Shown here one piece after another: positions 18,111 to 27,925 of a stretch of DNA of 64,000 nt; position 1 is the stretch's first letter; each line of letters begins with the position of its first letter. The notes under the pieces are model-generated. The model was not told the origin of the DNA and did not search any database. It was given only the letters and a program-made list of their open reading frames with translations. Both the position numbers and the translations under genes were made by a program. Origin of the DNA: Protula sp. h YS-2021 (lineage: Eukaryota; Annelida; Polychaeta; Sabellida; Serpulidae); assembly GCA_949752745.1 (NCBI GenBank), contig OX457029.1, positions 13,146,039 through 13,210,038 of the forward strand, given 5' to 3'.

Positions 18111-19064
18111 AGTAAACCTGATCCACTCTGATCAACCCAAACTGATTATCAGGCGAGCTAATGACTTTCTAAAATGACCCCTAAAGGCAGGATGGCAAAG
18201 TTTGAAAAAATACGCCATGTTTTAAACAAACGCGGATCACCCTCTAAAATTTTGAATTTATACAAATGGCGAGTGTGCACATTTTTCATTTAGATAATTC
18301 AATAAATATTGCCCTTTTATATTTAGAAAATCGAATCTACTTTTGTGTCGTGTTCTTTAATACTCAGTATTTTGTACTGATGTTTATCAAGCGTTTTATG
18401 TTAATCCAAGATATTCAGTTAAGATTTATGGCGTGTTCTTATGGGTTGATGACAAGCGAGAAGTGATCATCACTATCATGACCTGTTCATTTACTTAAAG
18501 ATGACGTTAAGCTATGTGTTAAAAGCATGTTTCCGGTTGTAGGATTTTGAAAGGATCTGATACCGTAAGACCCTCAACTTATAGTCAGTTCAATGACTTT
18601 GACGAACCAGACAATCAGACAGACACGAACTCCCCCCCCCCCCCCCCCACACCCCCCCCCCCCATCATTCACTTTTTCATGAATACGTATAAAAAAAAAT
18701 GACGATGCACACATTCCACATGTATTTTACCAATGTGTACAACTTCAACGCAATCTGACCTATAGGTCGGGAGAAACTACCCTGACACGACGTTCCATTA
18801 TGCCGACAAGATTACATCAACGACAAGTTTTACAAATTTCAAAATACTGTCATTTTGGGAATTTTTCATTATCACAACAGCAGTACGATGCTACACACCT
18901 TTATTATAGGCTGTGTTGAGCCACATGAGTATGTATCTCTTATACTCCCGAAGCCGTTTCCTTTTCGCGTCTTATTTGAGCTTCTTGCATGACTGGACGC
19001 CACCGATTCTGGGGCGATCACAAAAGGGTCGCAATTGCACTTTAGTCTTTAAGCTGATAAAACA
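18111..19064. other. Intergenic, nothing recognised
   Basis: Contains ACAGACAGACAC and C-runs at 18610-18665. No gene or named element seen. Confidence 0.5.
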
Positions 19065-19352
19065 GTCGTTTGATTCAAAGCTATTGCGTACCAATACCGT
19101 AATCAAACACTCGGGTATTGGAGGTTGCATTGCATTCCAGGGATTTTACATCTTACTCCGGCCATTGATCTATTAACTGCGTTCGGGAGTAATGGTTAAT
19201 TGCACTTCATTTGATTCAGAACTATTGCGTTTCAATGCTGTAATCAAAATTCAGGGCATTTCTGTAGTAATGCATTCCAGCGATTTTTATATCATACTCC
19301 GGTTATTGATCTATTAATTGCGTTCGGGAGTAACGGTTAATTGCGCGTACGA
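19065..19352. repeat. Two-unit ~141-bp tandem repeat
   Basis: GCGTTCGGGAGTAATGGTTAATTGC recurs with small changes at about 19179 and 19320. The preceding TGCATTCCAG.GATTTT, ATC.TACTCCGG and TTGATCTATTAA words repeat at the same offset. Confidence 0.7.
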
Positions 19353-19539
19353 AACCCTATAAAAGGGGCATAAAATTGCTTATCAATTATAAATCAAATC
19401 ATGGAGGAAATCGCTACAACTACCGAGCTTACTCCAAACAATCGAAAATAAACACAATAATCGTTCCACAATAAGTAATAAATCTATGCCTATTGATTGT
19501 ATGGGTGATTGAAAGTGTGATGTGTAAAAGTTCGTGTAA

Positions 19540-19612
19540 TATGCAGTTCGCGTAATATGAAGTATTTTAGTCGGTACCGACGACTTCATATTACGCGGGT
19601 CCGACTGTACTG
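19540..19612 (-). mobile_element. pogo/Tigger-like terminus with hairpin
   Basis: The reverse strand reads TA-CAGTCGGACCCGCGTAATATG, resembling pogo/Tigger termini (CAGT... next to a TA target). CGCGTAATATGAAGT at ~19549 and its complement ACTTCATATTACGCG at ~19584 form a 15-bp stem. No partner end or transposase seen nearby, so it is a fragment or a MITE end. Confidence 0.45.
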
Positions 19613-20599
19613 TCATTTTAAGAATTTGTGATTAATTTGAACAAAACGAACGACGTTGCAAACCTTCAATACGTATTCTATCCACGTGTGAAATTTCAAA
19701 ACGTTCCGACCTATACTTTTGGCGATATGGCCTGGACACGCATGCGGACAGACGGACACCTCCAAAATACACCCTACGTTACACGGGAGTTTAAAAAAGG
19801 CAAACAACAGTGGCGGGAAAACATCTTATTTCACTTCCCAGAGGACGAACATCACTTGCATGACATATCAAAAGGATGCTTCTTCTTTATCTTTTATTTT
19901 TACTGAAAATATTCAAATGAATTTCTTTTAGCAACCAATTATTTTTTATGATACTAAAATTCTGGGCAGCCATACAGTCCCGGGAGAACCCCCCCCCCCC
20001 CAGCACCCTCCAAAAAATTTCTGTCCGAAAAGAAACGATGTATGGGGTTAACGGCGAATAATAGGACTCAACAATAATGTCTTCCCAGGAATAAAAGTCA
20101 AAGTTTCAGTAACAGCTGTCAACGTTCAAGGCTATGAATCTTTCGGCGCACAGTACACCGCACCGAGGTTCAGATAGCAGAACTGTTTCTTGAAACGCAC
20201 ATTGATAAGAATCATGGCGCATAATTTCCCACCTTCACGACACTCTCAAACTTGGGTAAAGACTGCCCATTGTGCCCGGCAGAAATAGCCAAGATATTTA
20301 AAAGGTGAATGAAGAAAGGCGACTAAATATGACAAAATCCAAATTTGGAAGAAGGCCTCATGGGCAACACTGCTATCAGAAGTAATGGGACCGGATCTGT
20401 GAACAACAATACTACAGCTCCATTAATACTTATTAAATATTATTGCGCATTTTCAGTAACACTAAAGATAAAGCAGGCAAGCAATATACACACAAATAAA
20501 CTGAATGCTGACTGGAACTCACAACAGTTTGCTTCGCTGGTGACAACGCAAAGCACTGCTTCTATGGGAGGCAGAACTATAGATATTGCCTATAAAACT
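19613..20599. other. Intergenic, nothing recognised
   Basis: No gene supported. C-run near 19989-20000. Ordinary AT-rich DNA. Confidence 0.5.
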
Positions 20600-21925
20600 T
20601 ATAATGTTCAATGTTATTTGTATAGCGCGCTGTAAGTTCCATTACTATCAAAGCGCTTCACAATTGAATAAAAAAAGCATGAATGTATCCCGCAATGTAC
20701 AGAGACTAGAATAACACTAAAATGAGATCACAGTGATAAGTTATCCGACGAGAACGAAATGGAAAAGAGATGCAATTTCAATTTCTTGCGAAAATTCAGT
20801 ATTCCATTGGAATTTCGCACCGATATTGGTAGAGAGTTCCAAACTCTAGGAGCGGCGACAGAAAAACATCTATATCCACTGCCTTTACGATTGAAACGAG
20901 GTTGAACGAGCAAGAGCGAAGCTGGCGAGACGGTTTATACACTTGTACCTGATCAGAAGTATTCAGCAGCCAAACCGTGAAAGCACTTGAATGCTAAAAG
21001 AGCAATTTTGAAATGTATCCTTTCAGGTACCTTTAACCAGTGCAACTCGCGAAGCACAGGGGTGATATGTCCTTCATATCCTGTCCTCATCACAACCCTC
21101 GCGGCCGAATTTAACACTCGCTGAAGACGACACTGATCTGCCTTTTTTATTCCATAGTAGAGTGAGTCACAGTAATCAATTTTGGAGATTATGAGTGCCT
21201 GAACAACGGTTTTGGCGGCATCGACAGTGATGTACGGTCGTATATTTTTTATTAATCTGAGCATGTCATAACATGAGCGACACACAGAAGTGACGTGTTG
21301 GGAGAGGCTCATTTGGGAATCAATGATGATGCCAAGATTCTTGGCGGTAGGAGAAGCGAGAATGGTATCACCACACGCATCGACGGACGCAATTACAGAA
21401 CTACTGATGGTTGTTGAAGTTCGTATTTTCATAAATTCCGTTTTTTCATTATTTAGTTTTAATTTATTGTTGTGCATCCAAACCCTCAATGATTTAATAG
21501 AGCGTTCCAGCTTATCGATTTTGGAGAGCTGGTCTTCTGGTGAATTTGCAAGGGCTCTATCTAAGAGTTGTCCATCATCTGCGAAAAAGCTAAAAATATT
21601 TCGAAGAAGGCAATTAAAATGCCTAATGGTCTGGTATACTGGATGTATTCTTGGGGACCGAGGATTGACCCCTGAGGAACACCACATGACATCTTGAACT
21701 CATCCGAGAGGACGTCGCCTATCTTTATGCGCTGACAACGATCGCTGAAATAAGACTTAAACCAACGTAATACACTTCACTTCAGACCAAAGGAATTTTC
21801 GAGTCTGGTAATGAAAATGCTGTAGTCCAAAGTATCGAACGCGGCGCTTAAATCTAATAAACAGAGGAAGACGATGTTCTTCTCGTCCATGGATTTCAAA
21901 ATGAAATTAAATATCCGTAGGAGTG
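20600..21925 (-). pseudogene. Decayed LINE (CR1/L2-like) reverse transcriptase
   Basis: The reverse strand, from 21920 downward, reads FLCLLDLSAAFDTLDYSIF, then LRWFKSYFSDRCQRI, CGVPQGSILGP, and (after a frame change) FFADDGQLLDRAL..., then NNKLKLNNEKTEFMKI, NLGIIIDSQMSL and the C-terminal PRVWNSLPISVR. These are RT motifs 3-7 and the LINE C-terminal domain. There is a stop after GLK and at least one frameshift before FADD. It is 5'-truncated upstream of motif 3, as usual for dead copies. The 3' end reads GCGCGCTATACAAATAACAT, typical of CR1/L2-like tails. Not functional. Confidence 0.9.
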
Positions 21926-21954
21926 AGGTTTTCATGGAAGACCATGAAAAAATT

Positions 21955-22027
21955 CGCTGTCAGCGGAGCTTGAACCGACGACTTCGTTATTATCAGCGCA
22001 GCACTTAGCGACTGAGCTATCGAGGCA
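21955..22027 (-). mobile_element. tRNA-derived SINE head
   Basis: The reverse strand TGCCTCGATAGCTCAGTCGC...GTCGGTTCAAGCTCCGC has an A-box (TAGCTCAGTCGCTAAG) and B-box (GGTTCAAGCTCC) at tRNA spacing, but no paired acceptor stem. It adjoins the 5'-truncated LINE in the same orientation. Confidence 0.6.
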
Positions 22028-22029
22028 AG

Positions 22030-22440
22030 TCGTGAAGGTGTATCAAGAAGGAGCACATTTTGATTGATTTGCAATTTTACCCTTTTTGGTCGATGTTTTG
22101 GCAAATTTTCTTAAATCGTCAAACAAAATACAAGCCTGATGAAGAAGATTAGGGGAAACATTCCTGTTGATTTCAACGCAATCAGGACGGATTTGTACGA
22201 AGAGTAGCATTTTTGTATTCTCGGAAAATTTGCCAATATTTTGGCCAAATTGCCAGAAAAATATACACATACAAGCTGTATGGTAGATTACCCATGGAAC
22301 ATTCTTGTCAAAATTCAAAACAATCGGGTCAGAAATGTAGCATTTTAAAAAATTTTACACACACGCACCCTCACACACAATGGACACAAATTAAGCACAA
22401 GTGATGATTACAGCCCAGCCACAACAGTCGGCTGGCCAAA
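22030..22440 (+). repeat. Single-copy relative of the 155-bp satellite element, with hairpin end
   Basis: Diverged core words (GCCAATATTTTGGCCAAATTGCC, AGCATTTT.AAAA, GAACATTCTTGTCAAAATT) are followed by an ACACACGCACCC tract and the end CAGCCACAACAGTCGGCTGGCC. The order core, simple tract, GTCGGCTGG hairpin repeats that of 2610-4895, supporting one element family. Confidence 0.6.
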
Positions 22441-23229
22441 ACCTATTTTTCTCAGTACAACTTTTCTAAAATAACGCCATTTACTCGTGTCGTGATTTTT
22501 TCACAGGTATCTAATTTGATCGGCGCATTTGTTATTACCGTGTTCAATGTCCACAATGCACCATTTCTGCCAAACATTTGCAATCAATCCGATGTTTAAG
22601 AGGTTTTTACCACCAGGCACTTAATAAAGCATGCAGGCTTTCACTGAATCTAACTGCTTGGAAGACTGTAAAAGTCATCTCCCAGTTAGATACACAAGAT
22701 GTCGCAGAACCAAGATCTCGACATAACAACAACAACAAAAACAGCAGATCTGGATAGTTTTGTTAACTTTTCTCTTGTATAAAAAAAATGGCATTTTCAA
22801 TTTTATGCTATACGAGTACATTTTGAGATAAACTTTCCCAAGTATATGATTCTAAGGACAACCAATAGTAAAATGAGTAAATAGGTTTCAGCCTATAAGC
22901 CAAATCACACTTTGGGTGTTTCGAATAAAATGTGAAAGAATTTTGAATTTCGACTGCGAGGAAACCGGCAAAAAAATGAAAGAAATGATAGAAAAAATAT
23001 AGAAGAAAATTCGCGAAAACAGCTTATACTCGGAACATAAAGGAAGTGGAAACTTGGAACTAGTTGTTAAAACCTATATTAATTTTTTAAAATAGCAAAC
23101 GGGTTGTTAAAAAACCCAATTGCTCTTTGGTGCAGAAGAAATTTGACACCTTCTAGATCCGTCATGACAGAAAAGAAGGAACTCACAAAAAGATAATCAC
23201 AGACCCCAAACAACAATAGGATACACAAA
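22441..23229. other. Nothing recognised; 5' part of LINE copy may begin here
   Basis: AT-rich. The 23100-23229 part probably belongs to the LINE whose ORF1 starts at 23230. Confidence 0.4.
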
Positions 23230-23643
23230 ATGGAAGAGCAAATGAAAAGAATTGAATCACGGTTGGAAAATATTGAGAATACTATTTCTCAAATCACAAC
23301 GGCAAACAATACACAGGTCACTAAAACCGAGGAAGTAGCAGAAGAAATACTCAAAACTAGCACCAACATGATGGAATTGTATGCAAGCAAAGTGAAAGAA
23401 TTAAACAGTGTGTCTAAAGAAATTAAAGAAACAATAGAACGCAACATTGAAGTTACACAAATCGAGGCAACACAACCAAAACAATTCATAGATTCACTCA
23501 GAGAATACAACGAACGAGAAGCTCGTAAAATGAACCTTGTTATATATGGACTAACAGAAAAAGGCCACCTACCATCACAGCTGACAGGTACATACCGGCA
23601 TATTGAAACAAAGGATAAAGAAGTAACAGAACCAAAAGACTAG
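23230..23643 (+). pseudogene. LINE ORF1 fragment, coiled coil plus RNA-binding region
   Basis: 137 aa, opening MEEQMKRIESRLENIENTIS with heptad-like spacing over ~60 residues, then EREARKMNLVIYGLTE, the hallmark entry of the LINE ORF1 RNA-binding domain (R..NLVI.G..E). It stops early, in the middle of that domain. The downstream bases continue similar coding sense in other frames. A decayed RNA chaperone of a retrotransposon. Confidence 0.7.
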
Positions 23644-24314
23644 GTACAGCAACCAGCGGTTTAACAAATACGCCACGACCACTCCTCATTAAATTGAAAA
23701 CTGTTGAAAAAAAGAGAAAAATCCTCCAGAATGCCAAACGGCTACGTGAGTCACCAACCTTCCAAAATACATTTATTTCCCCAGATATGACGCCACAAGA
23801 AAGAGGAAAATAAGCGACTCATCGAGGAATTAAACGAAGGAAAGCGAATGGGGAACAAGACCTTATCAGAAATAGAAGCGAAATTGTGAGGAGAAATGAA
23901 AATCCCAACACACGCACAAGTATTATAATACAATAGTAGAGGAAAAAGAAACAAAAACACACACAAACAATAGATATAACTTTCCCGTTCTGTTCTGTTC
24001 AAACGTGAGATCCTTAAACAACAAAATAGACGAACTATTATGTGAACTACAGATAAACAACATCGATCTCTGTGCAATAACTGAAACATTGTTAAATGAA
24101 GATACACCCGAAGATCCACCACAAATAGACAGTTACCAGATGATAAGAAAAGACAAGAAATAAAAGAGGAGGGGGAACATGCCTGTACATAAAAGAAAAT
24201 GTACCATTCCAAAGACTGGAAAGATTAGAAAATGAAAAAATAGAATCAGTCTGGATTAGAATCAGACCAGCTAAATTACGCAGAGAAGTTACAGCAATCT
24301 GTGTATGTGTCGTA
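23644..24314 (+). pseudogene. LINE ORF2 endonuclease fragment
   Basis: Reads FPVLFCSNVRSLNNKIDELL then CELQINNIDLCAITETLLNE, the APE-type endonuclease start (N..S...K..EL; ITET), and after a stop GGGTCLYIKENVPF and IESVWIRIRPAKL. At least two stops. The copy ends abruptly at 24314, where a pogo-like terminus begins. Belongs with the ORF1 fragment just upstream. Confidence 0.8.
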
Positions 24315-24315
24315 T

Positions 24316-25000
24316 ACAGTCGGACCCACTTATGTCGACATCGGATATCTCGACATTTCGGTTAATTCGACGTTTTTTTAGTCCCGTCTATCTGTATGAT
24401 AAAAAGCTCGGATATGTTGACATTTTTTTTGTCTCGACATAATTGATGCAAGCTATAATGCCCTCATGTAGAGCTTTTTATATAAAATAGCGTACTCATA
24501 CACTACGAAGTTCGTACAGGATATCATAAAAATGCACTTATGCAGTATCTATATTTTGCTTGTTACAGTCAGCTGTATGTACCCACAGTAAATGACACAC
24601 CCCTCCTTGTGTAAACAAGTAGCCCAGTGCATGCCTCTGTTTAGCAAATAAGCCCTTTGTTCACCCTAGCCAGTGTTTGCTAATTGTTCTTCATCTCTCA
24701 TATCCTACAGCAGACTTTATCTGCATAGGCTGTAGAGCTGTATGAACTTACTAAGTGGACAAAAACCCCGCCAACGCGAACCCTGAACAGGATTGGCTCA
24801 GATTTGCCTCTGATCGCAACGGAGGCCGAAAAAGAAGAACAATGCAGACTCTAGCGACTGAATAAATTTCACAAACTTTGCCGTTTGTCCTGTGGCGTTA
24901 TTTTTACAAGTTCGAATTGAATGAAACTTGTCTTGAGAAAATAAACACAAGGTTTTGAAGTGGAAGTTTTTATGGAGTTAAAATTAAAAATTTATCGGTA
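24316..25000 (+). mobile_element. Putative pogo/Tigger-like DNA transposon fragment
   Basis: After a TA, CAGTCGGACCCACTTATGTC begins, followed by GACAT...CTCGACATTT..GTTAATTCGACG short inverted motifs characteristic of Tigger ends. It starts with the same CAGTCGGACCC as the reverse-strand terminus at 19612. I see no right-hand terminus and no intact transposase. The boundary at ~25000 is a guess. It truncates the LINE endonuclease at 24314. Confidence 0.5.
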
Positions 25001-25109
25001 AAAATCATTCACGCTAGTACATGTGTCACTGATGTTTTGCAGGAAACCTGTTACATAATGTTATTGCCATGCACTTTACAGTTTTTCAGACTGCCGGTAT
25101 TAATTTTCC

Positions 25110-25560
25110 CTACGCTGGCAAGAAGTTGGGCTGATCTGCACGGTTCTCTAGAGCCAACGTTGGCAATTCACCAAGGCCCAACGTTGCATGTGTTATCCGT
25201 TTAATTGTCGGCCCTACCATATCGTATATGTTTTTACTACGTTGGCCCAACGCTATACCAACTCGTTGGCAAGAAGGTGGGCCGATTTGCACGCCTCGGT
25301 TGGTCCAACGTTGGCAATCCACCGACGCCTAACGTTGCATGTGTTTGTTGCTTAATTGTTGGCCCCACCGTTGGGTTAATGATGGCCCATCGTATCAATT
25401 TTTTTTTACTACGTTGGCCCAGCGCTATACCAACACGCTGGCAAGAAGGTGGGCCGATTTCCGCACCTCAGTTGGTGCAACGTCATCAGCCACCCGAGGC
25501 CCAACTAAGAATGTTGGCAAAATAAATGTAGGTTTAATGTTGGCCCAACTGTGTATTGCT
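25110..25560. repeat. Three-unit tandem repeat rich in CCAACGTTGG palindromes
   Basis: ACGCTGGCAAGAAG-type words start units at about 25112, 25260 and 25435. Each contains GGGCCGAT, a CCAACGTTGG-like palindrome, CAACGTTGCATGTGT and TTGGCCC. Periods ~148 and ~175 bp. Confidence 0.8.
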
Positions 25561-25586
25561 ATCTGGGTTGTATACGGGCAGCATAC

Positions 25587-25775
25587 TGTTGTGAAAATAT
25601 GTGAGTCGCAAGCGGGGCTCGAACTGGGAACCTTTCGCTTCATAAGCGAGCGTGCTAACCACTAAGCCAAAAGCTGCAACTCATGGAAACAGCCAAGCAC
25701 AAATGAACATGTAGTTACATGATTGTATATATTCATTTTCACAACACACATTATAGATACCAACTTCACGACATT
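25587..25775 (-). mobile_element. 189-bp repeat, copy 1: tRNA-like unit bracketed by 12-bp inverted repeats
   Basis: Begins TGTTGTGAAAAT and has the exact inverse ATTTTCACAACA at 25734-25745. Between them the reverse strand reads a tRNA-like segment: TGGCTTAGTGGTTAGCACGC (A-box) and CCCAGTTCGAGCCCC (B-box). It has 188 of 189 positions identical to copy 2 at 26053-26241. The only difference is at 25722 (a) versus 26188 (t). Confidence 0.85.
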
Positions 25776-25797
25776 CTTCCTTGTTGTGTTTTTTTCA

Positions 25798-26045
25798 CCA
25801 CCCATAGCCGCACGTGGCTTTTCACATGCCCTTCTTTCCATTCGTATCAGTGTAACACTACAGTGTTTGAACATCGTACGAATTTCCATATTTTCTCCCG
25901 TCTTTTTCTCTTTAGGCCACCCATAGCCGCACGTGGCTACTTTACTCCAACTTTCACACGTGCCCTTCTTGCCATTCCGACCCGCATTAACGTTGCACGA
26001 ATATCTTCCACACAACCGCGACAGGAACGTACTCGTACACTTCTG
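25798..26045. repeat. Tandem duplication between the two 189-bp repeats
   Basis: CACCCATAGCCGCACGTGGCT occurs at about 25799 and 25919. Following words (CACRTGCCCTTCTT.CCATTC, GCACGAAT/GTACGAAT) repeat at the same offset of ~120 bp, with clear divergence. The 189-bp flanks by contrast are nearly identical. Confidence 0.75.
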
Positions 26046-26052
26046 GTACCAA

Positions 26053-26241
26053 TGTTGTGAAAATATGTGAGTCGCAAGCGGGGCTCGAACTGGGAACCTT
26101 TCGCTTCATAAGCGAGCGTGCTAACCACTAAGCCAAAAGCTGCAACTCATGGAAACAGCCAAGCACAAATGAACATGTAGTTACATGTTTGTATATATTC
26201 ATTTTCACAACACACATTATAGATACCAACTTCACGACATT
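26053..26241 (-). mobile_element. 189-bp repeat, copy 2
   Basis: Direct repeat of 25587-25775, offset exactly 466 bp, with one mismatch. Same internal tRNA-like A- and B-boxes on the reverse strand and same 12-bp inverted termini. The pair plus interior resembles a miniature LTR-type element, but no primer-binding site or target duplication is evident. Confidence 0.85.
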
Positions 26242-26504
26242 ACTTTATTACGTGAAAGAGAAACAATAATTTTAGCAATTATCCACCAAAAAACGTTTGA
26301 ATTGATATTTCAAAAAGAACGCAAAAATAAAATGTCAAATATTGTGGGTATACAAAATAAATTTATACCTAACTCTGCATTTAACAACCATTTTAGTATA
26401 TATTTTACAAATAAACTATGACCCCTTTATTTAAATTGACTTTGGTCATGTGACATTTAAAGGCCGGAATGTAAACAAACATTTGACAGGTGGGTACGGA
26501 AGCT

Positions 26505-26537
<33 letters not shown>

Positions 26538-26700
26538 ACTTTTATGAACAAATAAAAAATATACAGCTCACTAAAAATTGAGCCTGTTTTGCAAAAAGGG
26601 TATTTTATGCATGAACTTCCAGTGAATGTTTCAATTATTGGGACTGGTATGTAGGATTCGTGTCTCAGAACATTCAAAGTTGATCCCGTCCTTACAGATT
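26242..26700. other. Nothing recognised; 28-base T-run
   Basis: T-run at ~26507-26535. The remainder is AT-rich. The left end of the following LINE is probably near 26690 but I cannot fix it. Confidence 0.5.
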
Positions 26701-26833
26701 TTCCTTAACACGACATGCCAGATTCTGCTTTAACACCGGATTATCGCTCAAACTCCCCAGATGGCTATTTACTGGGCAGTTCTGATATCATCAAGCTACA
26801 GTTCGTGATACAACAAGTTCGTGAACAACTACA

Positions 26834-27655
26834 ATGCCGCCAAAAAAGAACTCAGACGCTAACAAAGACTCTGACGACTTGTTGGAAATAAAAAATGCAA
26901 TACATAAAATGCAAACTGATCTGGCGAACATAGTTCAGAATCAGTCTGAACTAAAAAAGTGCCAATCGAGCATTATATCAGATGTTGCAAACATCGCACA
27001 GAATCAGTCTGAATTGAAAGAATGTCAATCCAGCATCACGTCAATGTTAATAACTATCAAGCGTCTGCAGGATGAAAGTGCCGAAAAAGACATAAAGATT
27101 GCAACACTAGAAAAACGTGTCGATGATCTTGAACAATACACACGAATGGATGACGTAGTCATCCAGAATCTTAAAACACGACACAAAACATATGCAAGGG
27201 CAGCCAGTTCGAGGACGTCTGACGAGGATCAACAAAACGCACCAGTGAATGAACTCACAAACCTGGAGGATGAAGTAATAAACTTTCTTAACAGCAGAAA
27301 TATACCGATTAAGGCAGAAGAGATTACCGCGTGCCACACACTGAAATCGAAGAGAGCGGACGCAAAACCAAGCATTGTAGTGCGCTTTGTCAATCGGAAA
27401 ACGAAACAACGCGTCTTACGAATGAGCAAACAATTAAAAGGAACTGACGTTTATGTGAACGAACACTTAACTGCCAAGAACCAACACATCGCGAGTACAG
27501 CTAGACGGCTGAAGAGAAAAGGGATCATTCAAGGAACCTGGACTCGCAATTGCCGTGTGTTCATAAAGACAAATGGAGGCCATGAGACTGCCAAAATCTT
27601 CGTTATCCAAGACACCTGTGACTTTGCAAAACATGGGATTGCTGAACACCCATAG
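26834..27655 (+). CDS. LINE ORF1 protein, coiled coil and nucleic-acid-binding domain
   Basis: 273 aa. A basic N-terminus (MPPKKNSDANK) is followed by a coiled coil (residues ~15-105) with an internal near-repeat, in which LANIVQNQSELKKCQSSI is echoed by VANIAQNQSELKECQSSI about 25 residues later. It continues to KRVDDLEQYTRMDDVVIQNL (an RRM-entry-like segment), then EEITACHTLKSK, PSIVVRFVNRKTKQRVL and VYVNEHLTAKNQHI, the conserved C-terminal domain of LINE ORF1-type proteins. It binds the element RNA and acts as a nucleic-acid chaperone in the RNP. ATG in frame, stop TAG. Intact. Confidence 0.88.
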   Translation: MPPKKNSDANKDSDDLLEIKNAIHKMQTDLANIVQNQSELKKCQSSIISDVANIAQNQSELKECQSSITSMLITIKRLQDESAEKDIKIATLEKRVDDLEQYTRMDDVVIQNLKTRHKTYARAASSRTSDEDQQNAPVNELTNLEDEVINFLNSRNIPIKAEEITACHTLKSKRADAKPSIVVRFVNRKTKQRVLRMSKQLKGTDVYVNEHLTAKNQHIASTARRLKRKGIIQGTWTRNCRVFIKTNGGHETAKIFVIQDTCDFAKHGIAEHP

Positions 27656-27925
27656 CAGTAAAGGTGTTCCTTGGATAATCTGACGATCTACAGCCAGGGT
27701 TATACACCTTACACATAATGCTAATATGTTTGTTTTTTGTATGCTCAATTTTTGGCCAATTGCTTGGCTAATAGTCATACTTTTTAGATATGGGCAGTTG
27801 CAGAAAAGTTCCGTGAGAAGGTTATCCGTATCTTAGTTGCGTCATAATCCGCAAAAATTAATTAATTGTCGTGCAACATAAAAACAGTTTCTATTATTAC
27901 ATTTGTATTATTACTACAAGCATAA

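Noticed and set aside
20953..21697. Host gene on either strand
   Set aside because: Clear LINE reverse transcriptase C-terminal region; forward frame is its shadow.
21955..22027. Functional tRNA gene
   Set aside because: No acceptor stem pairing; adjoins a dead LINE.
25603..25680. Functional tRNA gene
   Set aside because: A- and B-boxes present but acceptor and anticodon stems do not pair well, and the unit is duplicated with inverted ends; treated as SINE-like.
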